A stretch of DNA of 64,000 nt from Alternaria dauci (taxonomy: Eukaryota; Ascomycota; Dothideomycetes; Pleosporales; Pleosporaceae): assembly GCF_042100115.1 (NCBI RefSeq), contig NC_091272.1, forward strand, positions 6,988,284 through 7,052,283, written 5' to 3'. Below, one piece after another: positions 9,501 to 17,479 of this stretch (position 1 is its first letter; each line of letters begins with the position of its first letter). The translations under genes and the position numbers were made by a program. Below the pieces are notes generated by a model. The model worked only from the letters and a program-made list of their open reading frames with translations. It did no database searches and was not told where the DNA came from.

Positions 9501-11052
9501 TTCCGACATCAACGCTCTCACCAACCACATCCTTCCTCGTGGCCGTATGGAAGTGGCCCCCGGGGTAGATGACCGGGAAGAAAACATTCGCGCCATGGAG
9601 ATCGCGATGGAGCAGTTCAACATTTCCTCCGGCCATCGCGTCATCTTCGTCAGCGTCAAAGGTAGCCACGACATCGTCGGTGCCACCAAGTCTCGCTACA
9701 ACAAGGACTTCATTCCCTATACCCTCCGGGCCGTCTGCAAGATGATCGCTGGCGGGTTTTCTGGTAAGCAGGTCGCTATCATCACCCCGTATGTAGCGCA
9801 AGTTGCCGCTATCCGCTTCGTATTGGCTAGATTCATGGAGCACTTAGCCAATCAGGTTGACGAGGAGGAGCTGTTCAAACTTAGCGTCCAGCTGCGAGAC
9901 GTCGAAGTCTTCACAGTCGACAAAATGCAGGGCGCCGAGAAGGAAGGTATTGTATTCGACACCACCAACGCTGGCGACCTCGGTTTCGTCAAGCATACCA
10001 CACGAATGCTCCTAGCCGTTGGACGCGCGCGTTCCCTCCTCGTTATCGTTGGTAATCCTGTGAGCGTCCTCGCCGAATACACTGGTGCGACCGACAAGGA
10101 CAAGCGGTACGTCAAGCTCGCCTACTACAAGGTTTGGAAATGGTGCCTAGACCGAAAATCCGCCATCCAATTGCACGTTGATCCAGAATTAGCTCAAGGT
10201 TGGTGCGAGTTCAACCCCCCGTTCAATGTCGCCGAGCATATAGAGGCCTTCGCTGCGGGCTCTCAGGCCACTGAAGAGCCCATAAAGATGTTTCCCGATG
10301 CCAACTACGGACCTCTCCCCACATTTTCCACAGCCTCCCCCGTCGACGGTGATAGAATTGATTTCTATTCCGGTGGAGATGACTGGAATCGGGATGACGC
10401 CAAGGACAAGCCAAATGATGATGGGGTTCCTTTCTATTCCGGTGGAGATGACTGGAATCGGGATGACGCCAAGGACAAGCCAAATGATGATGGGGTTCCT
10501 TTCTATTCCGGTGGAGATGACTGGAATCGGGATGACGCCAAGGACAAGCCAAATGATGATGGGGTTCCTTTCTATTCCGGTGGAGATGACTGGAATCGGG
10601 ATGACGCCAAGGACAAGCCAAATGATGATGGGATTCCTTTCTATTCCGGTGGAGATGACTGGAATCGGGATGACGCCAAGGACAAGCCAGAGGGTGAGGA
10701 TCACGCCGACGATGGTGGAGACGAAGCCAAGGACAAGCCAGAGGGTGAGGATCACGCCGACGATGGTGGAGACGAAGCCAAGGACAAGCCAGAGGGTGAG
10801 GATCATGCCGACGATGGTGGAGACGAAGCCAAGGACAAGCCAGAGGGTGAGGATCATGCCGACGATGGTGGAGACGAAGCCAAGGACAAGCCAGAGGGTG
10901 AGGATCACGCCGACGATGGTGGAGACGAAGCCAAGGACAAGCCAGAGGGTGAGGATCACGCTGACGATGATGAGGATCACGCCGGCAATGATGAGGGTCA
11001 CGGTGGAGATCAGTGCAGCAACGTAGCACACGACTGGAACCAGTACGATTGA
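6526..11052 (+). CDS. UPF1-like SF1 helicase with four CCHC zinc knuckles (unit 1)
   Basis: Predicted 1508-aa protein from ATG 6526 (CCAGCATGGCC context; the frame is open 10 codons upstream without an ATG). Four CCHC knuckles lie at about residues 56-133 (for example CFTCKEPGHRAKDC and CSNCGEVGHVYRDC), typical of single-stranded RNA or DNA binding. The helicase core has Walker A GPGGVGKT (about 631), motif II HHDEAGK (D904), motif III GDIHQPKP (about 944), motif IV TQYRF (Q988), motif V VDKMQGAEKEG (about 1131-1141) and motif VI VGRARS (about 1165). This is the SF1B/UPF1 arrangement, with a long insertion between motifs I and II. The C-terminus is an acidic repeat tail from residue 1280. The family translocates 5' to 3' on single strands; a role on telomeric G-strand or its transcripts is inference. 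No reverse transcriptase or protease is present, so it is not a retroelement Gag. Confidence 0.88.
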   Translation: MADQSVMHYMVNDRPTSAPHDTEVYDQGIAVLEAPGKDSVQLGGLPDAPDREKHACFTCKEPGHRAKDCPKKLEQQACSNCGEVGHVYRDCPTNECFNCGGHGHLSKQCPSEPAADQGPRCNGCNRLGHVASDCFYPQPIKTRKFRAPKEDASKEDVSKEDVSKDGKDELPPAQTMAPPLDKPSFTTKLFTRKIPHYVSSVSVEMDISYPSDDASITLRGHAHRAASITLTAHNIVNCTVLPMKITDEFFTSRVSQEDVKRAASKLALSELGMLLHFRFDLQTEQPDGQPLNSRPLYGLGFFSHQNFGIFDEVIHRARDILENGGEGTVLHFFTVATESAQERMDTVYKEMQAQYKNDPILLYWKDCRVNPQTGMEISVDKQPKGFKVPPQWAFQNNTQYVTVHYQNLVHELRKAAKQKGFEITDTKIMKVRGGGDRLYYAELRVPEGASYREGAFVDIQFSPYQEQADTWRFEIKPSAGITPASYIGGFLYRPRLGASFAEQPLFKEGVHYSCAFNYRTLPEAEEALRKLRGIYVFARLNPATVGIKRQINALNHYFRGGDAFSDVTQILHNSYLRFPDDKIVDYFAGMFAYLGDNGAKDSIMERLNRSLQPDVLQKLRALAGGVALIQGPGGVGKTRIIEALAVAHYEAQQTGVIHGLGRLAAFWVTSPLNKQLDDAMLRIYTACLERRKELKAAGIQARFPIVIRRHMKETETAVVRKESEAARNVLLKNEKPPYFEYIEEEHFTKDQLKEQAAAYQEKSSEDRRTMAFLDALTVDSQFRILLETSETKSSFTDKRLQLEMLSEGAWVLRLAGVPERNADTNELVVHEIAQPKKYRDFRFQLDLYASGQEFDADDMRRLTALTNEIIRDLAQLAVAIGMTSDVISQPRTHTLEQPYAVHHDEAGKSSESSTLAPLVYTHAYNNEGPLMVERKAITPHLFFGDIHQPKPSAAGGSEERHVFSDQQDLPFFHRAMLGGCTTIYLHTQYRFNSDINALTNHILPRGRMEVAPGVDDREENIRAMEIAMEQFNISSGHRVIFVSVKGSHDIVGATKSRYNKDFIPYTLRAVCKMIAGGFSGKQVAIITPYVAQVAAIRFVLARFMEHLANQVDEEELFKLSVQLRDVEVFTVDKMQGAEKEGIVFDTTNAGDLGFVKHTTRMLLAVGRARSLLVIVGNPVSVLAEYTGATDKDKRYVKLAYYKVWKWCLDRKSAIQLHVDPELAQGWCEFNPPFNVAEHIEAFAAGSQATEEPIKMFPDANYGPLPTFSTASPVDGDRIDFYSGGDDWNRDDAKDKPNDDGVPFYSGGDDWNRDDAKDKPNDDGVPFYSGGDDWNRDDAKDKPNDDGVPFYSGGDDWNRDDAKDKPNDDGIPFYSGGDDWNRDDAKDKPEGEDHADDGGDEAKDKPEGEDHADDGGDEAKDKPEGEDHADDGGDEAKDKPEGEDHADDGGDEAKDKPEGEDHADDGGDEAKDKPEGEDHADDDEDHAGNDEGHGGDQCSNVAHDWNQYD
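10363..10974 (+). repeat. In-frame 69-bp and 51-bp VNTRs in the SF1 helicase tail (unit 1)
   Basis: Five 69-bp units encode FYSGGDDWNRDDAKDKPNDD plus GVP (23 residues). They are followed by five full and one partial 51-bp unit encoding EGEDHADDGGDEAKDKP (17 residues). The two repeat types share the AKDKP segment, so one probably arose from the other. The tail is strongly acidic. The repeat ORFs on the minus strand are shadows. Confidence 0.95.
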
Positions 11053-11606
11053 AAAGGTTCTAGAGACGCTGGAGGTGATTTGGAGATCAAGGAAGACAAG
11101 CCTCCCAGTAGGATAGTGTGGGACTAGGCTAATATCGATCTCTTCTTGTTCTTTGAAAGCCAGTACGTAGTAATGAAGAGAAGTAGTAGAGTAAGAGTTT
11201 ATGCGCTTACTCTATTCCTCTTAAAGTGATAATACACTGTATCAAAATAATAAACGTGCTGGTAAAAGACGCAAGCACAACACTGTTGAAAGACACTGTA
11301 ATAAATCGCGGTAAAGGTGTGTTTCCTAAACACCTTGAGTTCACCGTATGCAGCTGTATATGTTTGACAATAGATGGGTTGGAAGTAAAGCCCTGAACTT
11401 CAAGCGGTTCTGGAGAGTTGCGGCTACGTTGGGGAGAAGAGGAGTTAAGGCAGAAGAGGATTTTGGAGGAGAAGTAATAATATACTGTATGTAGAACTTA
11501 TACGGGTGTATAAAGCTGTAATATGTAGTATAGTAAGGTACAATAGGTGGTACAATAGTTGGTAATATGTACTATAGTATGTTGTATTATACATTACGAT
11601 ATATCA
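11053..11606. other. 3' flank of the SF1 helicase gene
   Basis: No gene is seen. The stretch becomes AT-richer towards the 22-bp array and includes the hairpin-like AGGTGTGTTTCCTAAACACC at about 11316-11335, a possible 3' UTR or terminator structure. Copies are at 36328-36881 and 61037-61590. Confidence 0.5.
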
Positions 11607-12328
11607 CGGTTGATGTTGCAGCAAGTTGAGGTTCATGTTGCAGCAAGTTGCGGTTGATGTTGCAGTAAGTTGCGGTTAATGTTGCAGCAAGTTGAGGTTC
11701 ATGTTGCAGCAAGTTGCGGTTAATGTTGCAGCAAGTTGCGGTTGATGTTGCCGCAAGTTGAGGTTCATATTACAGCAAGTTGCGGTTAATGTTACAGCAA
11801 GTTGCAGTTAATGTTGCAGCAAGTTGAGGTTCATGTTGCAGCAAGTTGCGGTTGATGTTGCAGCAAGTTGAGGTTCATGTTGCAGCAAGTTGAGGTTCAT
11901 GTTGCAGCAAGTTGCGGTTGATGTTGCCGCAAGTTGAGGTTCATGTTGCAGCAAGTTGCGGTTGATGTTGCAGCAAGTTGCGGTTGATGTTGCCGCAAGT
12001 TGAGGTTCATGTTGCAGCAAGTTGAGGTTTATGTTGCAGCAAGTTGAGGTTCATGTTGCAGCAAGTTGAGGTTTATGTTGCAGCAAGTTGCGGTTGATGT
12101 TGCAGCAAGTTGAGGTTTATGTTGCAGCAAGTTGAGGTTCATGTTACAGTAAGTTGCGGTTAATATTGCAGTAAGTTGCGGTTGATGTTGCCGTAAGTTA
12201 AGGTTGATGTTACAGTAAGTTAAGGTTCATGTTACAGCAAGTTACGGTTTATATTATAGTAAGTTAAGGTTTATATTATAGTAAGTTAAGGTTTATATTA
12301 TAGTAAGTTAAGGTTTATATTATAGTAA
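11607..12328. repeat. 22-bp minisatellite with a RIP gradient, about 33 copies (unit 1)
   Basis: The repeat is CGGTTGATGTTGCAGCAAGTTG and variants. Left-hand copies keep CpA, TpG and CpG. Towards the right, copies successively become TTACAGTAAG and finally TATTATAGTAAGTTAAGG, in which every CpA and TpG has become TpA. The right edge merges into the AT-rich block. Confidence 0.95.
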
Positions 12329-13763
12329 CTTTTAATAAATATTAAAGTTAGTATTACCTAATCTTTTAAAAATTTATATATCTATTAGTATAAATAGTTA
12401 GTAATCCTTTTACTATATCTTTAAAAAATATACTTTCTACTAAATATATTTATAATAATTAATTTTTTTCTTTCTTATTTATTATTTAATAATATTACTA
12501 TAGAAGTAATAAAACTAGACTACTTTTACTTTATAATAATAAAGTAATAAATAAAGAAAAAGTATAAAATAAAGCTAGTTAAATTAAATTTTATTTAAAT
12601 AAGTAGAATAATAAATACTAAAGTAAGAATAAAGTTATTAAGTATTTAATTAAGTAATAAGTAAAGATAGTTTAAAGCTATATTAACTAAATACTAGTTA
12701 CTACTAAGTAAGACTTTCTTATATTATCTTTATAAAAGAAATTTATACTACTATATATAAAACTTAAATAAAGATTAAGAATTTATAAAGTTTTACTATA
12801 ATTAAGAAACCTTTTAAAAAAAGTTATTTATTTTACTTAACTAAGGGTAAGTATATAGTATATATTAATATATTAAATAAGATTTTTTTACTTTTTTATT
12901 TATCTATATTCTTATATAAAGGTTTACTTAGATTTAATAACTTTTAACTACTTTATAAAAAGAAGAAAAGAGTATAACTTATATTTAAGATAAAGATATT
13001 TATAAAGTAAAAGAATAAAATATTTAATACTTTAAAATAAAAAATATTTTATAAAAATTTAGTATTTTTTCTTTAAGAAAAAAAAGTATAATAAAGTATT
13101 AGTAACTACTAAGTATAGTTATTTAAAAAATAAGAAGTAGTTTTTTATAATTTATTATTTTATAATAACTAGTTACTTCTAATTAACTTACTATATAATA
13201 AGCTAAAGCCTAATTAGTTTATTCCTTAATAGGATCTTAGTTATATATATAAAGTATACTACTTATAGAATCTAAGTAGTAAGTAGTTTACTTAGATTCT
13301 ATACTAGTAAACTAAATAAATAATACTCTAAGCTACTACTTCCTAAATAACTTTTAAACTATAGCTTTCCTTAACTTCTTTTCTTATTTAATAAAATAAT
13401 AGTATACTTATATAATAGCTCCTTAAGTATAGCCTTTTATATACTACTTCTAACTATATAGCTATTTTTAATTAAGTAAACTAGTAGAAAGAAATAATTT
13501 TAAAAGTAGTATTTATTAAAAGTTAATAAAAGATTTAAGGTAAAAATAAATTTTTTTTTATTTTATTTAAAAAAAGAGTTTTTAAGTATTTTAAGTAATA
13601 GTTAGTATAGTTTTTTAAATCCTTTATTACTAATAGTAAGATTTATTTCTAAAGTATATAGTTTTATTATTTATATTACTATATAGCTAATAATATTATA
13701 AGAATAAAATAAATATAAACTTTACTACTATTTTACTTTAACTTTAATATAAATTAATCTTAA
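12329..13763. other. RIP-saturated AT-rich block (unit 1)
   Basis: About 1.4 kb of very AT-rich DNA with no open frame. Reading line by line I find no CA, TG or CG dinucleotide from 12247 to about 14254, while CT, CC, GA, GG and GC all occur. This is the exhaustive end state of RIP, which turns CpA into TpA on either strand. The original sequence is no longer recognisable. Confidence 0.9.
13264..13303. repeat. 15-bp inverted repeat in the AT-rich block
   Basis: TATAGAATCTAAGTA and its reverse complement are separated by 10 bases and could form a hairpin. It is also present at 38539-38578 and 62786-62825. It may be a relic of a terminal or internal repeat of whatever element was mutated here. 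Confidence 0.5.
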
Positions 13764-14242
13764 AAGCCTTAAGTAACTAAGAAGCCCTAAGTAACTAAGA
13801 AGCCCTAAATAACTAAGAAGCCTTAAGTAACTAAGAAGCCCTAAGTAACTAAGAAGCCCTAAGTAACTAAGAAGCCCTAAGTAACTAAGAAGCCCTAAGT
13901 AACTAAGAAGCCCTAAATAACTAAGAAGCCTTAAGTAACTAAGAAGCCCTAAGTAACTAAGAAGCCCTAAATAACTAAGAAGCCCTAAGTAACTAAGAAG
14001 CCCTAAATAACTAAGAAGCCTTAAGTAACTAAGAAGCCCTAAGTAACTAAGAAGCCCTAAATAACTAAGAAGCCCTAAATAACTAAGAAGCCCTAAGTAA
14101 CTAAGAAGCCCTAAGTAACTAAGAAGCCCTAAGTAACTAAGAAGCCCTAAATAACTAAGAAGCCCTAAATAACTAAGAAGCCCTAAGTAACTAAGAAGCC
14201 CTAAGTAACTAAGAAGCCCTAAATAACTAAGAAGCCCTAAAT
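13764..14242. repeat. 18-bp satellite containing CCCTAA, about 27 copies (unit 1)
   Basis: Units are GAAGCCCTAAGTAACTAA, with the variants CCCTAAATAA and CCTTAAGTAA. Every standard unit contains one CCCTAA, the complement of the telomere repeat, in the opposite orientation to the terminal TTAGGG tract. The monomer itself has no CA, TG or CG, so it looks like a RIP product that was amplified afterwards. Confidence 0.95.
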
Positions 14243-14270
14243 ACTATAGAGGTAAACAGTATAACTAGCA

Positions 14271-14282
14271 TAGGGTTAGAGG
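14271..14282 (+). repeat. Decayed interstitial telomere motif at the unit 1/unit 2 junction
   Basis: TAGGGTTAGAGG follows the satellite by about 30 bp, where unit 3 has its telomere. It is close to two TTAGGG repeats in the correct orientation for a former right-hand chromosome end. The motif is short, so chance cannot be excluded, but position and orientation fit. Confidence 0.55.
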
Positions 14283-14299
14283 TAAGAGAGTAGCTATAG

Positions 14300-14896
14300 A
14301 GGTCTACCCCTAGGGGTAAGATAGTATCTATAGAGTACTACCCTTAGGGGCGAGATAGTAGGCGTAGAGTGCTACCCCCAGGGGCGAGATAGTAGGCGCG
14401 GGTTGCTGCAAGTTACTGCAAGTTACTACCCCCGGGGGCGAGATAGTAGGCGTAGAGTGCTGCCCCCAGGGGCAAGATAGTAGCCGTAGAGTGCTGCCCC
14501 CGGGGGCGAGATAGTAGCCGTAGAGTGCTGCCCCCGGGGGCGAGATAGTAGCCGTAGAGTGCTGCCCCCAGGGGCGAGATAGTAGCCGTAGAGTGCTGCC
14601 CCTAGGGGCGAGATAGTAGCCGTAGAGTGCTGCCCCTGGGGGCGAGATAGTAGCCGTAGAGTGCTGCCCCCGGGGGCGAGATAGTAGCCGTAGAGTGCTG
14701 CCCCCAGGGGCGAGATAGTAGCCGTAGAGTGCTGCCCCCGGGGGCGAGATAGTAGCCGTAGAGTGCTGCCCCCGGGGGCGAGATAGTAGCCGTAGAGTGC
14801 TGCCCCCGGGGGCGAGATAGTAGGCGTAGAGTGCTGCCCCCAGGGGCGAGATAGTAGCCGCGGATTGCCGTAAGGTGCTGCCCTTGGGGGCGAGAG
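14300..14896. repeat. 34-bp GC-rich palindromic minisatellite, about 17 copies (unit 2)
   Basis: The unit is GTGCTGCCCCCGGGGGCGAG followed by ATAGTAGCCGTAGA. Each has a self-complementary core GCCCCCGGGGGC, with central variants (CCCAGGG, CCTAGGG, CCTGGGG) that partly keep the palindrome. CpG and TpG are intact, in sharp contrast to the AT-rich DNA just to the left. The minus-strand ORFs across it come from the repeat period. Confidence 0.95.
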
Positions 14897-15053
14897 TGAC
14901 TAACACTCACCGCTAGACTTACAGCGGCCTATGCAAGAATAGACGGCTTCTCGCCTACTTATACCTTGTGTAGTACCTCTCTATTGCTTTCTTACCTTCT
15001 CTTATCTCTTTTCCACTTACCTTAGTTTCTGTGTTCTTTCTAACAACGTTGCA
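14897..15053 (+). promoter_or_regulatory. Promoter and 5' UTR of the ParB-like gene (unit 2)
   Basis: A long CT-rich tract (about 14970-15040) leads directly to the ATG, as in many filamentous fungal promoters. The inverted copy pair AACACTCACCGC and GCGGCC near 14909-14932 is weak. The copy is at 40169-40325. Confidence 0.5.
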
Positions 15054-17312
15054 ATGAAGCGCCCTCTAGCAAACGTTTTAACCAAAAACAGCAAACGGCA
15101 GCGTACGAATGATCCAGAGATTGAAGAGACAACTCCTATCCACGAACAAGCTGCGCCATACCTACTCGCTATAGCGAAGTTTCCAATCGATGCGCTTAGC
15201 GCAGAATGGAGTTTTGGTGTCAATAGGTCTATTGACACAGCACACCAGCGCCGCCTCTGCGAGATCTTTAACGAAACTGGTATTCTTCGACGAGACCCTA
15301 GCCACCAACTGCAGATTGCCTGTTCTAAGGAACACGTAGAGCAGATGCTTCATCATCTGAAGGTGGAATTGCCAGCTCAGAGCACAGTTACTTCTGCCAC
15401 GTTTGCGGATAAGGAAGGATTGGAATGGCCGTCGTTCAAGAGCTGGAAAAGCGTGACTGGAGGGACAGCGGAACTTATTACGGGTCACCATCGTGTAGAG
15501 GCATTCAAAGAGTATCTTCGCCTTCGGCAGTTAGGAGAAGAGGAGAGGTGGTGGGTGTGCCGCATCTACGATAAAGGCGGGTGCCCCTTAACGCGCGTAC
15601 TGTGAACAACAGCCCCTAACCTTTTTAGACACGCTACCACCAGACACTCGTGTTAAACTTCGGGCGAATCGGGCCGATATTACGCTCCCTGACAATCATG
15701 GCCAGATATGGTCCAAGTTAACCAGCCTGTTCTGCACAAACGCCAATCTCTTTCAAGGCTCAAGCAAGTCAGTTAAGAAAGAGATGAGAGAGCATCTTCA
15801 GCTTAGTAGCCGCGTCAAGTTCCCAATACGGCGGCTAGTTACCCTGTGGAGAAATCAAAACTGGCAGCCCCTGCTTACGCGTTGGTGTTCTACCGCAATT
15901 GGGCAGGCAACGTTTAATCTCTCCACTTTTGAGTGGATGGCTAGTTGTCGGATAGATGACGTATGTGTAACCCGCCGCCGAAATACTCTGACCTGTCTTG
16001 CTAATCTACTATCTAGCATTAGTTCGCTGCGTTTGAGAACGTACTTCGCATCTCTACATCTATTCGAAAGCAGTATGGGGTTGACGCCAGTTTAGCAGAC
16101 TGGAACACGCTAGCTAGCCTGCCCCAGGCACGAAGTCCCCATGACGTACAAGACCTGTTCTACCCTGGCGAGGAGTTAGACAAGGATCCTGGCCCTTCCC
16201 ATACGCGCCGGCAGGGCTTCTTCCCAACTCTAAGCAATGAGGCCTACCATGCGCTATACTCCACTGTACTTTCAAAGCCCACACACACGTACACAAACAT
16301 CCTCGCTCTCTTAAAAACCCCGAAGAAAGAGGGGAAGCTTATGAGGAGTATTATGACCCACGTCAGCCAATGGGTAAACAGCGGATCCGCCAAGGTGTCT
16401 GACAGCGACAACAACAAACCCGCACTGCGGAAGTATCTAGTGCCCGTGCTGCAGAGCAGGCATGCCGGCCAGGCTGATCAAAAATCTCTTGACCTCCAAC
16501 AAGAAGTACTGCAACACGTACAGCAAAATGCGGAAGCATTCACAAGCTCTATACTAGACCGCTATATTGACGAGTACCCAAGTGCAGAGATCAAGAACTA
16601 CGGCGCACGCTTCCAGCATAAGGTGTGGAGAGAACTGCTGTCAATTGTGACCAGTTTCACAGGGCCAACCTTGCACAACAAGCACTTGGCGTGCCTAATT
16701 TAAAGCGATACCTACATAGCGCGAACGCCTACAATCGCACAAATCGCGTGTGATGCTATCTGTTAGGTCCCTAAAGTCATTAACGAACCTGCGCTCCAGT
16801 CTACTAGGGCAGTAAACGACTTGCTAGAGACAATTCAGGTCGCAATCACTGAATGGATGTCTAGACACACTCTAGAAGACTCTGATAATACAAGTCAAGA
16901 GGTTCCGCTGCCCGCAAGGCACTCTAACGCCGAGTCTAGCAGAGAGAGAGAGCTCAATCTGACAGTCTCTAAAGCGGCACGTAGCGTTTCAGCACGGTCG
17001 AGTTCGGACCAGCTTACCCCAGAGCTAATTTCTCACCCCTCAACTGAGCCGCGCATACCCAAGGCATCCCAGCAGACCAAAGTTCAAAACAGGGGGATTG
17101 AGGACTTGAGTCTAAGCGACCTTGCTGCAGCCCGAGAGAAACACCGTCAGAAACGCACCCTTAGCGACCAGGTAGCTGTAAAGGGCAGTGCTTCTCTAAG
17201 CGAAAAGACCCGAAAGAAACACCGTAAGAAACACACCCTTAGCGACCAGGTAGCTGTAGAGGGCAGTGCTTCTCCAAGCGAAAAGACTCGACAGAAACAA
17301 CGAGGGGCTTAG
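15054..17312 (+). CDS. ParB/Srx-like domain protein, four predicted exons (unit 2)
   Basis: I join exons 15054-15576, 15629-15960, 16023-16646 and 16767-17312 into about 674 aa. The N-terminal region (FPIDALSAEWSFGVNR, then ELITGHHRVEAFKEYL at about 141-155) has the ParB/Srx pattern with a GxxR motif (GHHR, 144-147). It is followed by a conserved-looking region (DTLPPDTRVKLRANR, TLWRNQNWQPLLTRWC, WMASCRIDD). The tail has two basic repeats (SDQVAV...GSAS). Intron 2 is clear (GTATGT, CTAAT, TTAG; in phase). Intron 1 best fits a GC-AG intron joining YDK to DTLPP; GT donors nearby break the frame or give odd joins. Intron 3 has an acceptor at 16766, but its donor (16647, 16623 or 16654) is uncertain. 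ParB-fold proteins bind DNA, hydrolyse CTP or act as nucleases; which applies here is unknown. I recall similar ParB-containing proteins from other filamentous fungi but cannot name a characterised one. Confidence 0.7.
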
Positions 17313-17479
17313 AGGAAGTAATCCGTATCTGACCCTAGCCCTAACCCAATAGACACTGTTCCTCTCCTCTTTCCTCTGCACTGGATATTGTGATTCTCGA
17401 TCATCATCTATCGATCTACCCTACAAGATCCTCAGCCCTTAGCCAACGTACTATTTTATATAATACTGTTCTTATCATC

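Larger units (their letters stand above)
1..14270. repeat. Subtelomeric unit 1 (partial, left part outside the window)
   Basis: Position 1 matches 25276, and the sequence runs parallel to unit 2 at a constant offset of 25275 as far as the AT-rich block. It holds the end of the frameshifted minus-strand gene, the 68-bp array, both helicase genes, the 22-bp array, the AT-rich block and the 18-bp satellite. It ends at a decayed telomere motif. The ParB-like half of this unit lies left of the window. Confidence 0.9.

Noticed and set aside
10189..11031. Minus-strand ORFs of 268-280 codons over the SF1 helicase tail
   Set aside because: They are antisense shadows of in-frame 69- and 51-bp repeats and encode only low-complexity repeats.
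14328..14906. Minus-strand 192- and 102-codon ORFs
   Set aside because: They lie wholly in the 34-bp palindromic array, and the repeat period alone explains the open frames.
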